Shown here in pieces: positions 19,135 to 28,662 of a DNA stretch of 64,000 nucleotides (its first letter is position 1; every line of letters begins with the position of its first letter). The stretch spans positions 2,108,001 to 2,172,000 of the forward strand of contig NZ_JAYMGV010000001.1 of the NCBI RefSeq assembly GCF_035818475.1, read 5' to 3'. The DNA is from Cognatitamlana sp035818475 (GTDB taxonomy: Bacteria > Bacteroidota > Bacteroidia > Flavobacteriales > Flavobacteriaceae). The translations under genes and the position numbers were made by a program. Under the pieces are notes generated by a model. The model made no database searches, had not been told where the DNA came from, and saw only the letters and a program-made list of their open reading frames with translations.

Positions 19135-20448
19135 ATGACTAATCAAAAATCATATCGATCCTCATTCATTCTGCTAACTACTTTATTTTTCCTTTGGGGA
19201 TTTATTACCGTTCTTGTAGACTCTCTAATTCCACGTTTACGTGAATTATTTACGCTGACTTATTTTCAAGCGGGCTTGGTTCAATTTGCGTTTTTTGGTG
19301 CTTATTTTCTACTCTCCATTCCGGCAAGTTATATTCTTTCTAGAATCGGATATAAAAGCGGAATTATTCTGGGTCTGTTAACCATGGCTTTGGGCTGCTT
19401 GTTGTTTTACCCTGCAGCGTCGTATCGTGTGTTTGGCATTTTTATGCTGGCCTATTTTATTTTAGCAGCAGGTATGACGGTTTTGCAGGTAGCCGCTAAT
19501 CCATTTGTAGCAGTTTTAGGATCAGAAGAAGGTGCCTCCAGCCGTTTAAACCTGTCTCAGGCATTTAATTCTTTGGGAACAGCTATAGCTCCTGCTGTTG
19601 GTGCATTATTTATTTTGAGTGATGTCATAAAGGATAAAGATGAAATAGCAGCACTGGACAATACCGCAAAAGAAGCGTACTTAGCTTCAGAAGCCGCTGC
19701 AGTACAAACACCATTTCTTGGACTGGCTGTATTTATAGGTTTGATAGCTGTTATATTTTTGTTTTCAAAATTACCTAAAATGATTACCGAAGCATCAACG
19801 GGAACTTACGCTGAAGCATTCAAGAATAAAAAACTTATGCAAGGTGTTTTAGGCATATTCTGTTATGTTGGAGCTGAAGTAGCTATAGGAAGCTATTTGG
19901 TAAACTATTTTTTAGACATGAATCTGGTTTCAGTAATTAAAGAAAGCGAAGTTATGAAACTCATAGCAGAAGCCATCCTTAATTCAGGAATAGCAGAAAA
20001 TGATAACAAAGCAGTCGTTGGAGTTTTTGTAACATTTTATTGGTCTGGTGCCATGATTGGGCGTTTTGTAGGAGCTTATCTTACAAAAATTATTAAACCA
20101 GGAAAAGTACTTGCTCTTTTTGCAACTATTGTAGTGGCCTTAATTTTAATATCCATTAGTACTAATGGTTTAGTGAGTATGTGGAGTATTTTGGCGGTTG
20201 GTTTATTCAATTCTATTATGTTCCCTACTATATTCACATTGGCTATAGATGGTATTGGGCATTTAAAACCAAAAGCTTCAGGGCTATTATGTACAGCAAT
20301 TGTTGGAGGGGCATTAATCCCGCCTACTTTTGGTTATTTAACAGATCATATTGAGTTTAAAAAAGCTTTGCTATTTATAATTCTTTGCTATGCCTATATT
20401 TTGTGGTATGGGTATAAAAATGGAAAATCTCAAGCTTATGTAAGCTAA
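19135..20448 (+). CDS. MFS sugar permease of the FucP/NagP/GluP type
   Basis: 437-residue inner-membrane protein with about 12 helices. The opening LTTLFFLWGFITVLVDSLIP and the central VAANPFVAVLG with SRLNLSQAFNSLGTAIAP are typical of the fucose/glucose-galactose/GlcNAc:H+ symporter group of the major facilitator superfamily. It sits between the GHL10-like gene and the second GH92, followed by glycosylasparaginase and GH20, so GlcNAc, fucose or mannose is a likely substrate. GlcNAc would feed the nearby nagB; fucose would fit GH29 at 34103. The sequence alone does not choose between them. Confidence 0.9.
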   Translation: MTNQKSYRSSFILLTTLFFLWGFITVLVDSLIPRLRELFTLTYFQAGLVQFAFFGAYFLLSIPASYILSRIGYKSGIILGLLTMALGCLLFYPAASYRVFGIFMLAYFILAAGMTVLQVAANPFVAVLGSEEGASSRLNLSQAFNSLGTAIAPAVGALFILSDVIKDKDEIAALDNTAKEAYLASEAAAVQTPFLGLAVFIGLIAVIFLFSKLPKMITEASTGTYAEAFKNKKLMQGVLGIFCYVGAEVAIGSYLVNYFLDMNLVSVIKESEVMKLIAEAILNSGIAENDNKAVVGVFVTFYWSGAMIGRFVGAYLTKIIKPGKVLALFATIVVALILISISTNGLVSMWSILAVGLFNSIMFPTIFTLAIDGIGHLKPKASGLLCTAIVGGALIPPTFGYLTDHIEFKKALLFIILCYAYILWYGYKNGKSQAYVS

Positions 20449-20464
20449 AGGTTTTATAGAAAAA

Positions 20465-20472
20465 TAATTTTG
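20465..20472 (+). promoter_or_regulatory. Candidate -7 element before the second GH92
   Basis: TAATTTTG fits TAnnTTTG, 47 bases before ATG 20520. No convincing -33 partner. Such octamers occur by chance in AT-rich spacers, so this is only a candidate for an internal promoter. Confidence 0.3.
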
Positions 20473-20519
20473 AATAGCCCCTTCTGTAACTTAAAAGCTT
20501 TAACCAAAATTATTTAAAG

Positions 20520-22781
20520 ATGATTAAAGAAATAATGAATAAATATGGCCTTATATGTATAGTATGTGCCATACTCTTAGTTAATTGTAAGGAGGCTAAG
20601 AAGGAAATAGATCAGGTTAAATTAACCCACTATGTAAATCCTTTTATAGGGTCTGATGGTCCAGGGAACACCTATCCAGGTGCTACGGTACCTTATGGGA
20701 TGGTACAATTAAGCCCGGATATAGGCATTCCCGGATGGGACAGAATTGCCGGTTATTTTTATCAGGATTCAATCATTTCTGGTTTTTCCCATATGCACTT
20801 AACAGGTACTGGAGCTGGCGATTTATATGATATTTTGGTCATGCCTACAAACAGTAGGTCTAACAAAAGAATTAAAGAGAATAACTTCAAACCCTTTTCC
20901 AGTTTTTCTCATGATAAAGAGGGGGCTTCTCCAGGCTATTATACCGTTGATTTATTAGATTATGGTATCAAGGCAGAAGTAACAACAACAGAAAGAACGG
21001 GTATCCATAAATACACATTTCCTGAGGATGATGCTTCACAAATACATGTAGATTTAGGGTATACATTAAACTGGGATAGCCCTACAGACACTTATATTCA
21101 TGTGAAGGATAATTATACCATTGAAGGTTATAGAAAATCAACAGGATGGGCAAAAGACCAAAGGGTTTATTTTGTAATGCAGCTTTCAAAACCCTTTGAA
21201 TCATACAATGTTTTTAAAAATGATTCACTTGCTGACAATCCTGTAAAAGCCAAAGACACTAAAATCATTCTGAATTATAAAACAGATGATAATGAAGAAA
21301 TTATTCTTAAAACCGGACTGTCAACAGCAAATATAGAAGGCGCTTACAAATCATTGGAAATTGAAGCATCGCATTTTGATTTTGAATTATATAGAACTCA
21401 GGCAGACAGCCTTTGGGAAAGCCAATTGCAAAAAATTAAAATAGAAACTGATGAGGTAGAAAAAAAGAAAATTTTCTATACCATGTTATATCAATCGATG
21501 CTTGCTCCAACATTATTAAGTGATCATTACGGCCATTACAAAGGGGCGAATGATACTATTATGAAAGCTGATGGTTTTAATAGGTATGATACTTTTTCAT
21601 TATGGGATACGTATAGAGCCGCCCATCCTTTATATACAATCATCCATACAGACAAGGTTCCGGATATGATAAACTCTTTGTTGGCGCATTATAAAGAAAC
21701 GGGGCTATTACCGGTGTGGTCGTTGCAAGGCAATGAGACTAATATGATGATTGGCTATCATGCAGTTCCTGTTGTGGTAGATGCTTACTTGAAAGGCATA
21801 GAAGGTTTTGACGTTGAATTAGCTTATGAAGCCTGTAAAGCAAGTGCAATGGATAATTCAAGACAAATTGATGATTATATGGATATGGGCTTTGTTCCTG
21901 TTGATGAGGATCATGAAAATTGGTCGGTTTCTAAAACACTGGAATATGCTTATGATGATTGGTGTATCGCACAATTTGCTAAAAGCTTGGAAAAGCCTAA
22001 AGATTATGATTATTTTTTAAAGCGCTCAGAGAATTGGCTAAATGTGTTTGATTCGCAAACTACATTTATGCGGCCAAAAAAGAGGGATAATACATTTATA
22101 AAAGATTTTGTTCCAAAAGCATACTCGCCTTATTTCTGCGAAAGTAACGCATGGCAATATGCATGGTCGGTTCCTCAAAATATAGAAGGCCTGGTAAAGG
22201 CTATCGGAGGAGAGGAAGCCTTCACAAAAAAGCTGGATTCTATGTTCAGCTTAAATCCATTACCGGAAGATAAACTCCCCATTTTTAGTACGGGCATGAT
22301 CGGGCAATACGCCCATGGTAACGAGCCAAGTCATCATGTGGCATACTTGTATAATTATGTTGGTAAACCATGGAAAACACAAGCCATGGTTCGCGATATT
22401 TTAGAAGGGCAATATAAAAACACTCCGGACGGACATTGTGGGAATGAGGACTGCGGACAAATGTCATCCTGGTACATATTCAGTGCTTTGGGCTTTTACC
22501 CGGTTAACCCGGCACAGGGTGTTTATAGTTTTGGATCGCCATTATTTAATAATGCAATTATAAACCTGGAAAACGGAAAGCAATTTGAAATACAAGCGAT
22601 TAATAATTCAAAAGAAAATAAGTATATACACTCTGTTCAATGGAATGGAGCGGAAATTAATAGAGGTTATATTACGCATCAGGAAATTATGCAGGGAGGA
22701 AAACTAATTTTCACCATGGACAAATTTCCTAATAAGGAGCTTAACAATACCATGGCAGTATCATCAAAAGCATACAATTAG
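20520..22781 (+). CDS. GH92 alpha-mannosidase, lipoprotein (second copy)
   Basis: 753 residues, lipobox LVNC (Cys23, or Cys18 if translation starts at the second ATG, 20535, which makes a neater signal peptide). Family motifs: NPFIGSDGPGNTYPGA, SLWDTYRAAHP, QGNETNMMIGYHA, CESNAWQYAW (Glu at the acid position, Gly of the usual EGN replaced by Ser), AHGNEPSHH and GNEDCGQMSSWY. It shares these variants with the GH92 at 11670, so the two are paralogues of one subtype and probably split the alpha-1,2/1,3/1,6 mannose linkages of N-glycans between them. Glycosylasparaginase follows after 10 bases. Family certain, linkage unknown. Confidence 0.95.
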   Translation: MIKEIMNKYGLICIVCAILLVNCKEAKKEIDQVKLTHYVNPFIGSDGPGNTYPGATVPYGMVQLSPDIGIPGWDRIAGYFYQDSIISGFSHMHLTGTGAGDLYDILVMPTNSRSNKRIKENNFKPFSSFSHDKEGASPGYYTVDLLDYGIKAEVTTTERTGIHKYTFPEDDASQIHVDLGYTLNWDSPTDTYIHVKDNYTIEGYRKSTGWAKDQRVYFVMQLSKPFESYNVFKNDSLADNPVKAKDTKIILNYKTDDNEEIILKTGLSTANIEGAYKSLEIEASHFDFELYRTQADSLWESQLQKIKIETDEVEKKKIFYTMLYQSMLAPTLLSDHYGHYKGANDTIMKADGFNRYDTFSLWDTYRAAHPLYTIIHTDKVPDMINSLLAHYKETGLLPVWSLQGNETNMMIGYHAVPVVVDAYLKGIEGFDVELAYEACKASAMDNSRQIDDYMDMGFVPVDEDHENWSVSKTLEYAYDDWCIAQFAKSLEKPKDYDYFLKRSENWLNVFDSQTTFMRPKKRDNTFIKDFVPKAYSPYFCESNAWQYAWSVPQNIEGLVKAIGGEEAFTKKLDSMFSLNPLPEDKLPIFSTGMIGQYAHGNEPSHHVAYLYNYVGKPWKTQAMVRDILEGQYKNTPDGHCGNEDCGQMSSWYIFSALGFYPVNPAQGVYSFGSPLFNNAIINLENGKQFEIQAINNSKENKYIHSVQWNGAEINRGYITHQEIMQGGKLIFTMDKFPNKELNNTMAVSSKAYN

Positions 22782-22791
22782 AATAAGGTTT

Positions 22792-23811
22792 ATGTCAAAT
22801 AGAAGAGATTTTATAAAGAAAACAGCATTAGGAACTATAGGAGTAAGTACCGTTTTTAGTTGTAAAGAAATTACTGAAAACAAGCAGGATAAGGCAGAAG
22901 GTGTTATTGGGAGTACTCCAACAAAACCTTTGGTTATTTCTACCTGGAATCATGGGTTGCCTGCCAATGAAGAAACCTGGAAAAGGCTAAAACAAGGAAG
23001 ATCAACGCTGGATGCTATAGAAGCTGGTATGAAAATTCCGGAAGCAGATCCTAAAGTGAGAAGTGTGGGCTATGGAGGCTTTCCGGACCGGGAAGGCAAA
23101 GTGACTTTAGATGCTTGTATTATGGATCATAAAAGTAATTGTGGTTCTGTGTCATTTTTGCAGGGTATTAAGCATCCTATTTCAATAGCTAAAAGAGTGT
23201 TGCAAAACACGCCACATGTTATGTTATCTGGTAAAGGAGCTCTCCAATTTGCTTTATCTGAAGGTTTTGTTGAGGAAAACTTATTAACAGATGAAGCCGA
23301 AAAAGATTGGAAAAAATGGTTGGAAGCTTCAAAATACAGCCCCGTTATAAATATTGAGAATCATGATACAATCAGCATGCTGGTTTTAGATAAAAACGGT
23401 GATATATCTGGAGGATGTACAACAAGTGGTGCAGCATGGAAAATGCACGGCCGTGTAGGTGACTCCCCAATTATTGGTGCGGGCTTATTTTTAGATAATG
23501 AGGTTGGAGCTGCGGCGGCAACAGGTTTAGGAGAAGCGGTTATTAGAACAGCCGGGAGTGCAATGGTTGTTGAACTAATGAGACAGGGCAAATCGCCTTT
23601 TGAAGCTTGTAAAGAAATAGTAGAACGTATATATAACAAACATAAAGATCACAAAGATATGGAGTATCTACAGGTTGGTTTTATAGCCCTGAACAAAAAT
23701 GGTGAGTATGCCGGGTATAGTTTAAGATCAGGGTTTAACTATGCTGTGGTCGATGAAACACAAGGGAACAGAATGGAAGATGCACAATTTAAAATGAAGT
23801 GGGATAATTAA
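22792..23811 (+). CDS. N4-(beta-N-acetylglucosaminyl)-L-asparaginase (glycosylasparaginase)
   Basis: Splits the GlcNAc-Asn bond that links N-glycans to protein. 339 residues, closely resembling the Elizabethkingia (Flavobacterium) enzyme. The autoproteolysis site HDTISMLVLD puts the catalytic nucleophile at Thr193, the N-terminus of the beta chain after self-cleavage. CTTSGAAWKMHGRVGDSPI and GAGLFLDNEVGAAAATG form the substrate pocket. The N-terminus has a twin-arginine motif (NRRDFIKK) and a Cys in VFSCKE, so it is probably exported folded by Tat and perhaps lipid-anchored. This gene is the strongest sign that the surrounding operon targets N-glycans. It acts on GlcNAc-Asn with a free alpha-amino group, so it works last, after proteolysis. 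Confidence 0.94.
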   Translation: MSNRRDFIKKTALGTIGVSTVFSCKEITENKQDKAEGVIGSTPTKPLVISTWNHGLPANEETWKRLKQGRSTLDAIEAGMKIPEADPKVRSVGYGGFPDREGKVTLDACIMDHKSNCGSVSFLQGIKHPISIAKRVLQNTPHVMLSGKGALQFALSEGFVEENLLTDEAEKDWKKWLEASKYSPVINIENHDTISMLVLDKNGDISGGCTTSGAAWKMHGRVGDSPIIGAGLFLDNEVGAAAATGLGEAVIRTAGSAMVVELMRQGKSPFEACKEIVERIYNKHKDHKDMEYLQVGFIALNKNGEYAGYSLRSGFNYAVVDETQGNRMEDAQFKMKWDN

Positions 23812-23849
23812 AATAATAGCTACTAATACACGAAACAAAATATAAACAA

Positions 23850-26171
23850 GTGAAAAGATTTAATCAAATAATACTACTAGCTCTGGTGGTTATTTTAAGC
23901 TCATGCTCAGAGCGTAAAGAATTTACAGAAAATGATATCCGGATTATTCCAAGACCAGCTGAACTAAAAATTTTAAAAGGCGTATTTGAGTTCTCAGAAA
24001 AAACAAAATTTGTGGTGAGCAATGAGGATCAAAGAGAAATTTCTAATGCTTTGATAAAAAAGTTTAAAAAAGCGGCGGGCTGGAATCTTGAAGCTTTAAA
24101 CAAAAAAATCCCAGGGAATTATATTCGATTTGTGGAGAATGAGGAGTTTGAGGACGAAGCTTATAAATTAGAAGTCGATAAAGATAAAATTACCATTACA
24201 GCTAAAGGGAATGCCGGGTTTATTTATGGTTTGGAAAGTATCAGGCAGTTGCTTCCGGAAGCTATTGAAAGTTCTGAAATAGTTTCTGATGTGGAATGGA
24301 TAATTCCTAATGTGACAATTACTGATAAACCCCGTTTTAAGTGGCGAGGATTAATGCTGGATGTATCACGTCATTTTTTTGATAAAGATTATATAAAACA
24401 AGTGATTGATGGTTTGGTGATGCATAAAATGAATGTATTGCATTTGCATTTAATAGACGATCAGGGATGGCGTATAGAAATTAAAAAGTATCCTGAATTA
24501 ACCAATGTAGGAGCCTGGCGCGTTGATCAGGAAGATAAACATTGGAATGCGAGAGATGCTGTAAGCCCGGATGAAAAAGGAACATACGGAGGTTTTTTTA
24601 CACAGGAAGAATTAAAGGAATTGGTCGCTTATGCCCAATCGAGAAATGTAGAAATTATTCCGGAAATTGAAATGCCTGCACATGTAACCAGTGCTATTGC
24701 AGCGTATCCAGAATTATCTTGTTTAGAAAAACCTGTAGGCGTACCTTCTGGAGGGGTCTGGCCAATTACAGATATTTATTGTGCAGGAAAGGACAGTACA
24801 TTTGAATTTTTAGAAAACGTGCTGATAGAAGTTATGAATATTTTTCCATCAAAATATATTCATATAGGAGGAGATGAGGCTACCAAAACAAATTGGAAAA
24901 CATGTCCGAATTGTAAGAAGAGAATGAAAACTGAAGGCTTGCATGACGTAGAAGAATTACAAAGTTATTTTATAAAAAGAATGGAAAAATTCATCAACAG
25001 TTACGATAAAAAACTAGTTGGATGGGATGAGATTTTGGAAGGCGGACTTGCTCCTGATGCTACCGTAATGAGTTGGCGTGGTGTAAAAGGAGGATTAGAG
25101 GCAGCTGCTCAAGGCCATGATGTTGTCATGACTCCGGGTACACACTGTTATTTTGATCATTATCAAGGGCCACAAAATGAAGAGCCATTAGCCATTGGTG
25201 GGTTTACACCTTTAAGTAAAGTATATGAGTTTGATCCAGTTGTGGAGACTATGACAGAAACTGAAGCGTCACATGTATTAGGGGGGCAGGCAAATTTATG
25301 GGCAGAATATATTCCAACCACTGAACATTCAGAATATATGACTTATCCAAGACTTGCAGCTTTAGCCGAAACTGTGTGGAGTCCAAAAGCACTGCGTGAT
25401 TGGAATAATTTTTCTAATAGAATTGTACCTCAGTTCAAACGCTATGAGTTTTTAGGGATCAACTATGCGAAAAGTGCTTATTTGGTAACATCAAAAACAG
25501 ACGTTGATCTAGAGAATAAATCAGTTAGTTTATTATTACAAAACGAATTTCCAAATGCAGATATTCGCTATGTTTTTGGTAACGGAAACCTCAATGAAGA
25601 AGCCATTAAGTATACCAGCCCAATAGAATTACAAGAAACTACTATAATTAAAGCATCCTTGTTTAAAAATGATAAACCCGTAGGGAAAGTGTTTGTAGAC
25701 ACTATTACATTTCATAAGGCAGTAGCTCATAAAGTAAACTATATAACACCTTATAGTGATAAATATCAGGGAGCTGGAGCATTTGGGATGGTAAACACTT
25801 TAAGAGGAACAAAAAACTTTCATGATGGACAATGGCAAGCCTGGTTGGGACAAGACATGGAAGTTGTTATTGATCTGGAAGAAAAGAAAACTATAAAAGA
25901 AGTAAGTGTTGGGGCTTTGGAAAATCAGGGGCCGGATATTTATTTCCCAACCGCGGTTGAGGTTTCTGTTTCTAATGATGGTAAAACATTTGATAACGTT
26001 GGAAGGACAGATAGAGCATTTGTTAAAAATGCTGAGGCTGAATTAAAAGATTTTAAGATTAGTTTTAAAGAACGTAAAGTAAGGTTTGTAAAGGTCAAAG
26101 CCATTTGTCTGGAAAAATCTCCTAAAGGTGGAGGTGCATGGCTTTTTGTAGATGAAATCTTATTAAAATAA
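23850..26171 (+). CDS. GH20 beta-N-acetylhexosaminidase with Fn3-like and discoidin-like C-terminus, lipoprotein
   Basis: Releases terminal GlcNAc/GalNAc by substrate-assisted catalysis. 773 residues starting with GTG at 23850; lipobox LSSC (Cys19). Order: GH20 N-terminal domain (about 30-160); catalytic barrel (about 165-510) with HLHLIDDQGWRIEIK and the Asp342-Glu343 pair in HIGGDEATK; a chitobiase-C/Fn3-like domain (about 545-620); an F5/8-type C-like domain (about 630-770) ending AWLFVDEILLK. That last ending recurs at the C-termini of the proteins at 31180 and 31980. It lies 38 bases after glycosylasparaginase and closes the N-glycan operon. It would trim antennary GlcNAc of complex glycans, feeding nagB. 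Confidence 0.95.
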   Translation: MKRFNQIILLALVVILSSCSERKEFTENDIRIIPRPAELKILKGVFEFSEKTKFVVSNEDQREISNALIKKFKKAAGWNLEALNKKIPGNYIRFVENEEFEDEAYKLEVDKDKITITAKGNAGFIYGLESIRQLLPEAIESSEIVSDVEWIIPNVTITDKPRFKWRGLMLDVSRHFFDKDYIKQVIDGLVMHKMNVLHLHLIDDQGWRIEIKKYPELTNVGAWRVDQEDKHWNARDAVSPDEKGTYGGFFTQEELKELVAYAQSRNVEIIPEIEMPAHVTSAIAAYPELSCLEKPVGVPSGGVWPITDIYCAGKDSTFEFLENVLIEVMNIFPSKYIHIGGDEATKTNWKTCPNCKKRMKTEGLHDVEELQSYFIKRMEKFINSYDKKLVGWDEILEGGLAPDATVMSWRGVKGGLEAAAQGHDVVMTPGTHCYFDHYQGPQNEEPLAIGGFTPLSKVYEFDPVVETMTETEASHVLGGQANLWAEYIPTTEHSEYMTYPRLAALAETVWSPKALRDWNNFSNRIVPQFKRYEFLGINYAKSAYLVTSKTDVDLENKSVSLLLQNEFPNADIRYVFGNGNLNEEAIKYTSPIELQETTIIKASLFKNDKPVGKVFVDTITFHKAVAHKVNYITPYSDKYQGAGAFGMVNTLRGTKNFHDGQWQAWLGQDMEVVIDLEEKKTIKEVSVGALENQGPDIYFPTAVEVSVSNDGKTFDNVGRTDRAFVKNAEAELKDFKISFKERKVRFVKVKAICLEKSPKGGGAWLFVDEILLK

Positions 26172-26276
26172 TTAAAGCGTTTTTTTAGAGAATATTCAGC
26201 TTTAATGCCTTGTTATTCGTCGAAAAACTTTTTGTTAAAAATTGATTATATTTAATATTAACAAAAGCATTTAATT

Positions 26277-28658
26277 ATGTTAAAGGTTAAAGGCGTCAAA
26301 TCATTAGCTTTAGTATTATATTTTATTATACCTTTTTTGGTAGTAGCTTTTATTAAATACACTCTGGGAAGCTCTAAAAATGGTTATCTTCCTCTGGACA
26401 AAAAGCAATCAGAATTGGTAGATGCTTCAATGCATGAAAATGAAGCCTTCCGGCTTCCGGAGACTATCGATTACATTTTTGATGTCAAACCTATTTTGTC
26501 AGATAGGTGCTATCTATGTCATGGCCCGGATGATGGAACCCGGGAGGGTGGTTTAAGATTGGATACTAAAGAAGGGGCATATGCTGCTATTGGAGAGCAT
26601 TTGGATAAGTATGCCATAGTCCCTGGAGATGTTGAATCCAGTCTGTTGGTTTCCAGAATCAATAATCCGGATATTGAAAAAAGAATGCCACCGGTTGCAT
26701 CTAATTTAAGCTTAACACCTTATGAAAAACAAGTGCTAACAAAATGGATAGCACAGGGAGCGGTATGGAAAGACCATTGGGCGTTTGTTCCGCCTGTAAA
26801 AAGCAAGTTGCCTAAAATTTCTGATTCAAAATTAGCCTACAATGAAATAGATCATTTTATTATAAAAGAATTAGAAAGTAAAAGCTTATCTCTATCAAAA
26901 CTATCAAGTAAAGAAAAGCTCATCAGGCGTGTTTATTTTGATTTAACAGGGTTACCTCCATCATTGAAGGATATCGATATCTATCTTAGCGATAATGCTC
27001 CTGATGCTTTTGAAAAAGTGGTAGATAAATTATTAGCGTCTTCTGCCTATGGGGAACATATGGCAGCCAGTTGGTTAGATACGGCAAGGTATGCAGATAC
27101 TCATGGGTACCAGGATGATTTGCAAAGAGTCATGTGGCCATGGCGTGACTGGGTAATTAGTGCTTTTAATAGAAATATACCTTATGATGATTTTATAAAA
27201 TGGCAATTGGCAGGTGATTTGTTGCCCAATGCCGGTCTGGAGCAAATTTTGGCGACAGGGTTCAATAGAAATCATAAAATAACCCAGGAAGGTGGTGTTA
27301 TTGATGAAGAGTACAGAGTTGAATATGTGTTAGATAGGGCCAATACCACTTCTAAAGCTTTATTAGGATTAACTATGGAATGTGCTCAATGTCATGACCA
27401 TAAATATGATCCAATTTCACAAAAAGAGTTTTATAGTTTTTATAGTTTTTTCAACAAGCTAAATGAAAAAGGCCGGATTGAATATAATGAAATCCCAGAG
27501 CCCAATATAACCATTACCCCAAAAGAAATAGAAAAAACTTTGGCATTTATTAATATGCCTGATTCTATTAAGGAAGCTAAAGTTATGGTTATGAAGGATG
27601 GTGCCCCGGAACGTAAAACCTTTATATTAAAGCGCGGTTTATACGATGCTCCTACAGATGAAGTTGAAACAAGTGCGCCTAAAATTGCATTAGCATTTTC
27701 AGATAAATTTTCTAAAGACAGATTGGGTCTGGCTCATTGGTTTTTTGATGAGCAAAATACACTTACGGCCCGTGTTGCTGTAAATAGGTTATGGCAACAT
27801 ATTTTTGGCGTAGGGATTGTTTCTACAAGCTCAGATTTTGGTAATCAGGGAGCCCTGCCAACCCACCCGGAACTGTTAGACTGGTTGGCTGTTACCTATA
27901 GAGAAGAAGGCTGGGACATGAAAAAAATGATTAAAAGAATGGTCATGTCCAGAACCTATCAACAAACCTCAGAAATCACTTCGGAATTATTGGAGATTGA
28001 TCCTGATAATATATTATTAGCCCGAAGCTCAAGACACAAGTTGTCAGCCGAAATGATAAGAGACAATGCTTTGAAGGTGAGTGGATTATTAGTAGAAAAG
28101 ATTGGAGGGCCAAGTGTTAAACCTTACCAGCCGGAAGGCCTTTGGGAAGAAACCACCTCGGGGCAGGGGCTTACTAAATATTTTATGGACTCTGGTGAAA
28201 ATCTGTACCGAAGAAGTTTATATACCTTTTGGAAACGAACAGTACCACCACCTTCAATGATAACTTTTGATGCTGCAACAAGAGATTATTGTCAGGTAAA
28301 ACGCCAAAAAACAAGTACCCCTTTACAGGCGCTTGTTATGTTGAATGATCCGCAGCTTATAGAGGCGGCTCAAACGCTGGCACTACATACCTTGAATGAA
28401 GAAACACTAAGTGATGAACAACGTGTTGAAACAATATTTAGAAAAATAGTATCAAGAAAACCTGATGACTTAGAATTAAAGACATTGATGACATATCTTA
28501 ATGAGGCTTTTATGAAGATTGATGAGATAGAGCAAGAAGAAATGATAGAAATACTTTCTAAAGCGAAAGATAACAATCTTACTTTAGAAAGGTTACAAGG
28601 ATTTACCATGTTAACAAGCTTAGTTTTTAATTTGGATGAAGCCATTCTAAAAGGATAA
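26277..28658 (+). CDS. Planctomycete-type cytochrome c protein (PSCyt1-DUF1549-DUF1553)
   Basis: 793 residues with an N-terminal membrane anchor (about 8-30), so the bulk is periplasmic. The PSCyt1 domain holds heme-c site one, Cys78-Y-L-Cys81-His82. DUF1549/PSCyt2 (about 185-395) contains site two, Cys369-A-Q-Cys372-His373, in ECAQCHDHKYDP. The C-terminal DUF1553/PSD1 domain (about 470-760) has NRLWQHIFGVGIV and TPLQALVMLNDP. These three domains occur together in Planctomycetes and Verrucomicrobia beside DUF1501 genes, exactly as here (next gene 4 bases on). The biochemical function of the family is not known to me. Its place between GH20 and GH29 links it to glycan use. The preceding 105-base spacer contains TATATTTA at about 26249, a weak promoter-like match. 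Confidence 0.92.
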   Translation: MLKVKGVKSLALVLYFIIPFLVVAFIKYTLGSSKNGYLPLDKKQSELVDASMHENEAFRLPETIDYIFDVKPILSDRCYLCHGPDDGTREGGLRLDTKEGAYAAIGEHLDKYAIVPGDVESSLLVSRINNPDIEKRMPPVASNLSLTPYEKQVLTKWIAQGAVWKDHWAFVPPVKSKLPKISDSKLAYNEIDHFIIKELESKSLSLSKLSSKEKLIRRVYFDLTGLPPSLKDIDIYLSDNAPDAFEKVVDKLLASSAYGEHMAASWLDTARYADTHGYQDDLQRVMWPWRDWVISAFNRNIPYDDFIKWQLAGDLLPNAGLEQILATGFNRNHKITQEGGVIDEEYRVEYVLDRANTTSKALLGLTMECAQCHDHKYDPISQKEFYSFYSFFNKLNEKGRIEYNEIPEPNITITPKEIEKTLAFINMPDSIKEAKVMVMKDGAPERKTFILKRGLYDAPTDEVETSAPKIALAFSDKFSKDRLGLAHWFFDEQNTLTARVAVNRLWQHIFGVGIVSTSSDFGNQGALPTHPELLDWLAVTYREEGWDMKKMIKRMVMSRTYQQTSEITSELLEIDPDNILLARSSRHKLSAEMIRDNALKVSGLLVEKIGGPSVKPYQPEGLWEETTSGQGLTKYFMDSGENLYRRSLYTFWKRTVPPPSMITFDAATRDYCQVKRQKTSTPLQALVMLNDPQLIEAAQTLALHTLNEETLSDEQRVETIFRKIVSRKPDDLELKTLMTYLNEAFMKIDEIEQEEMIEILSKAKDNNLTLERLQGFTMLTSLVFNLDEAILKG

Positions 28659-28662
28659 GATT

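Noticed and set aside
28370..28645. Minus-strand open frames inside large genes, such as this one in the PSCyt gene
   Set aside because: They mirror the codon pattern of the plus-strand gene, have no recognisable domain and no promoter; the same applies to other antisense frames in the window.
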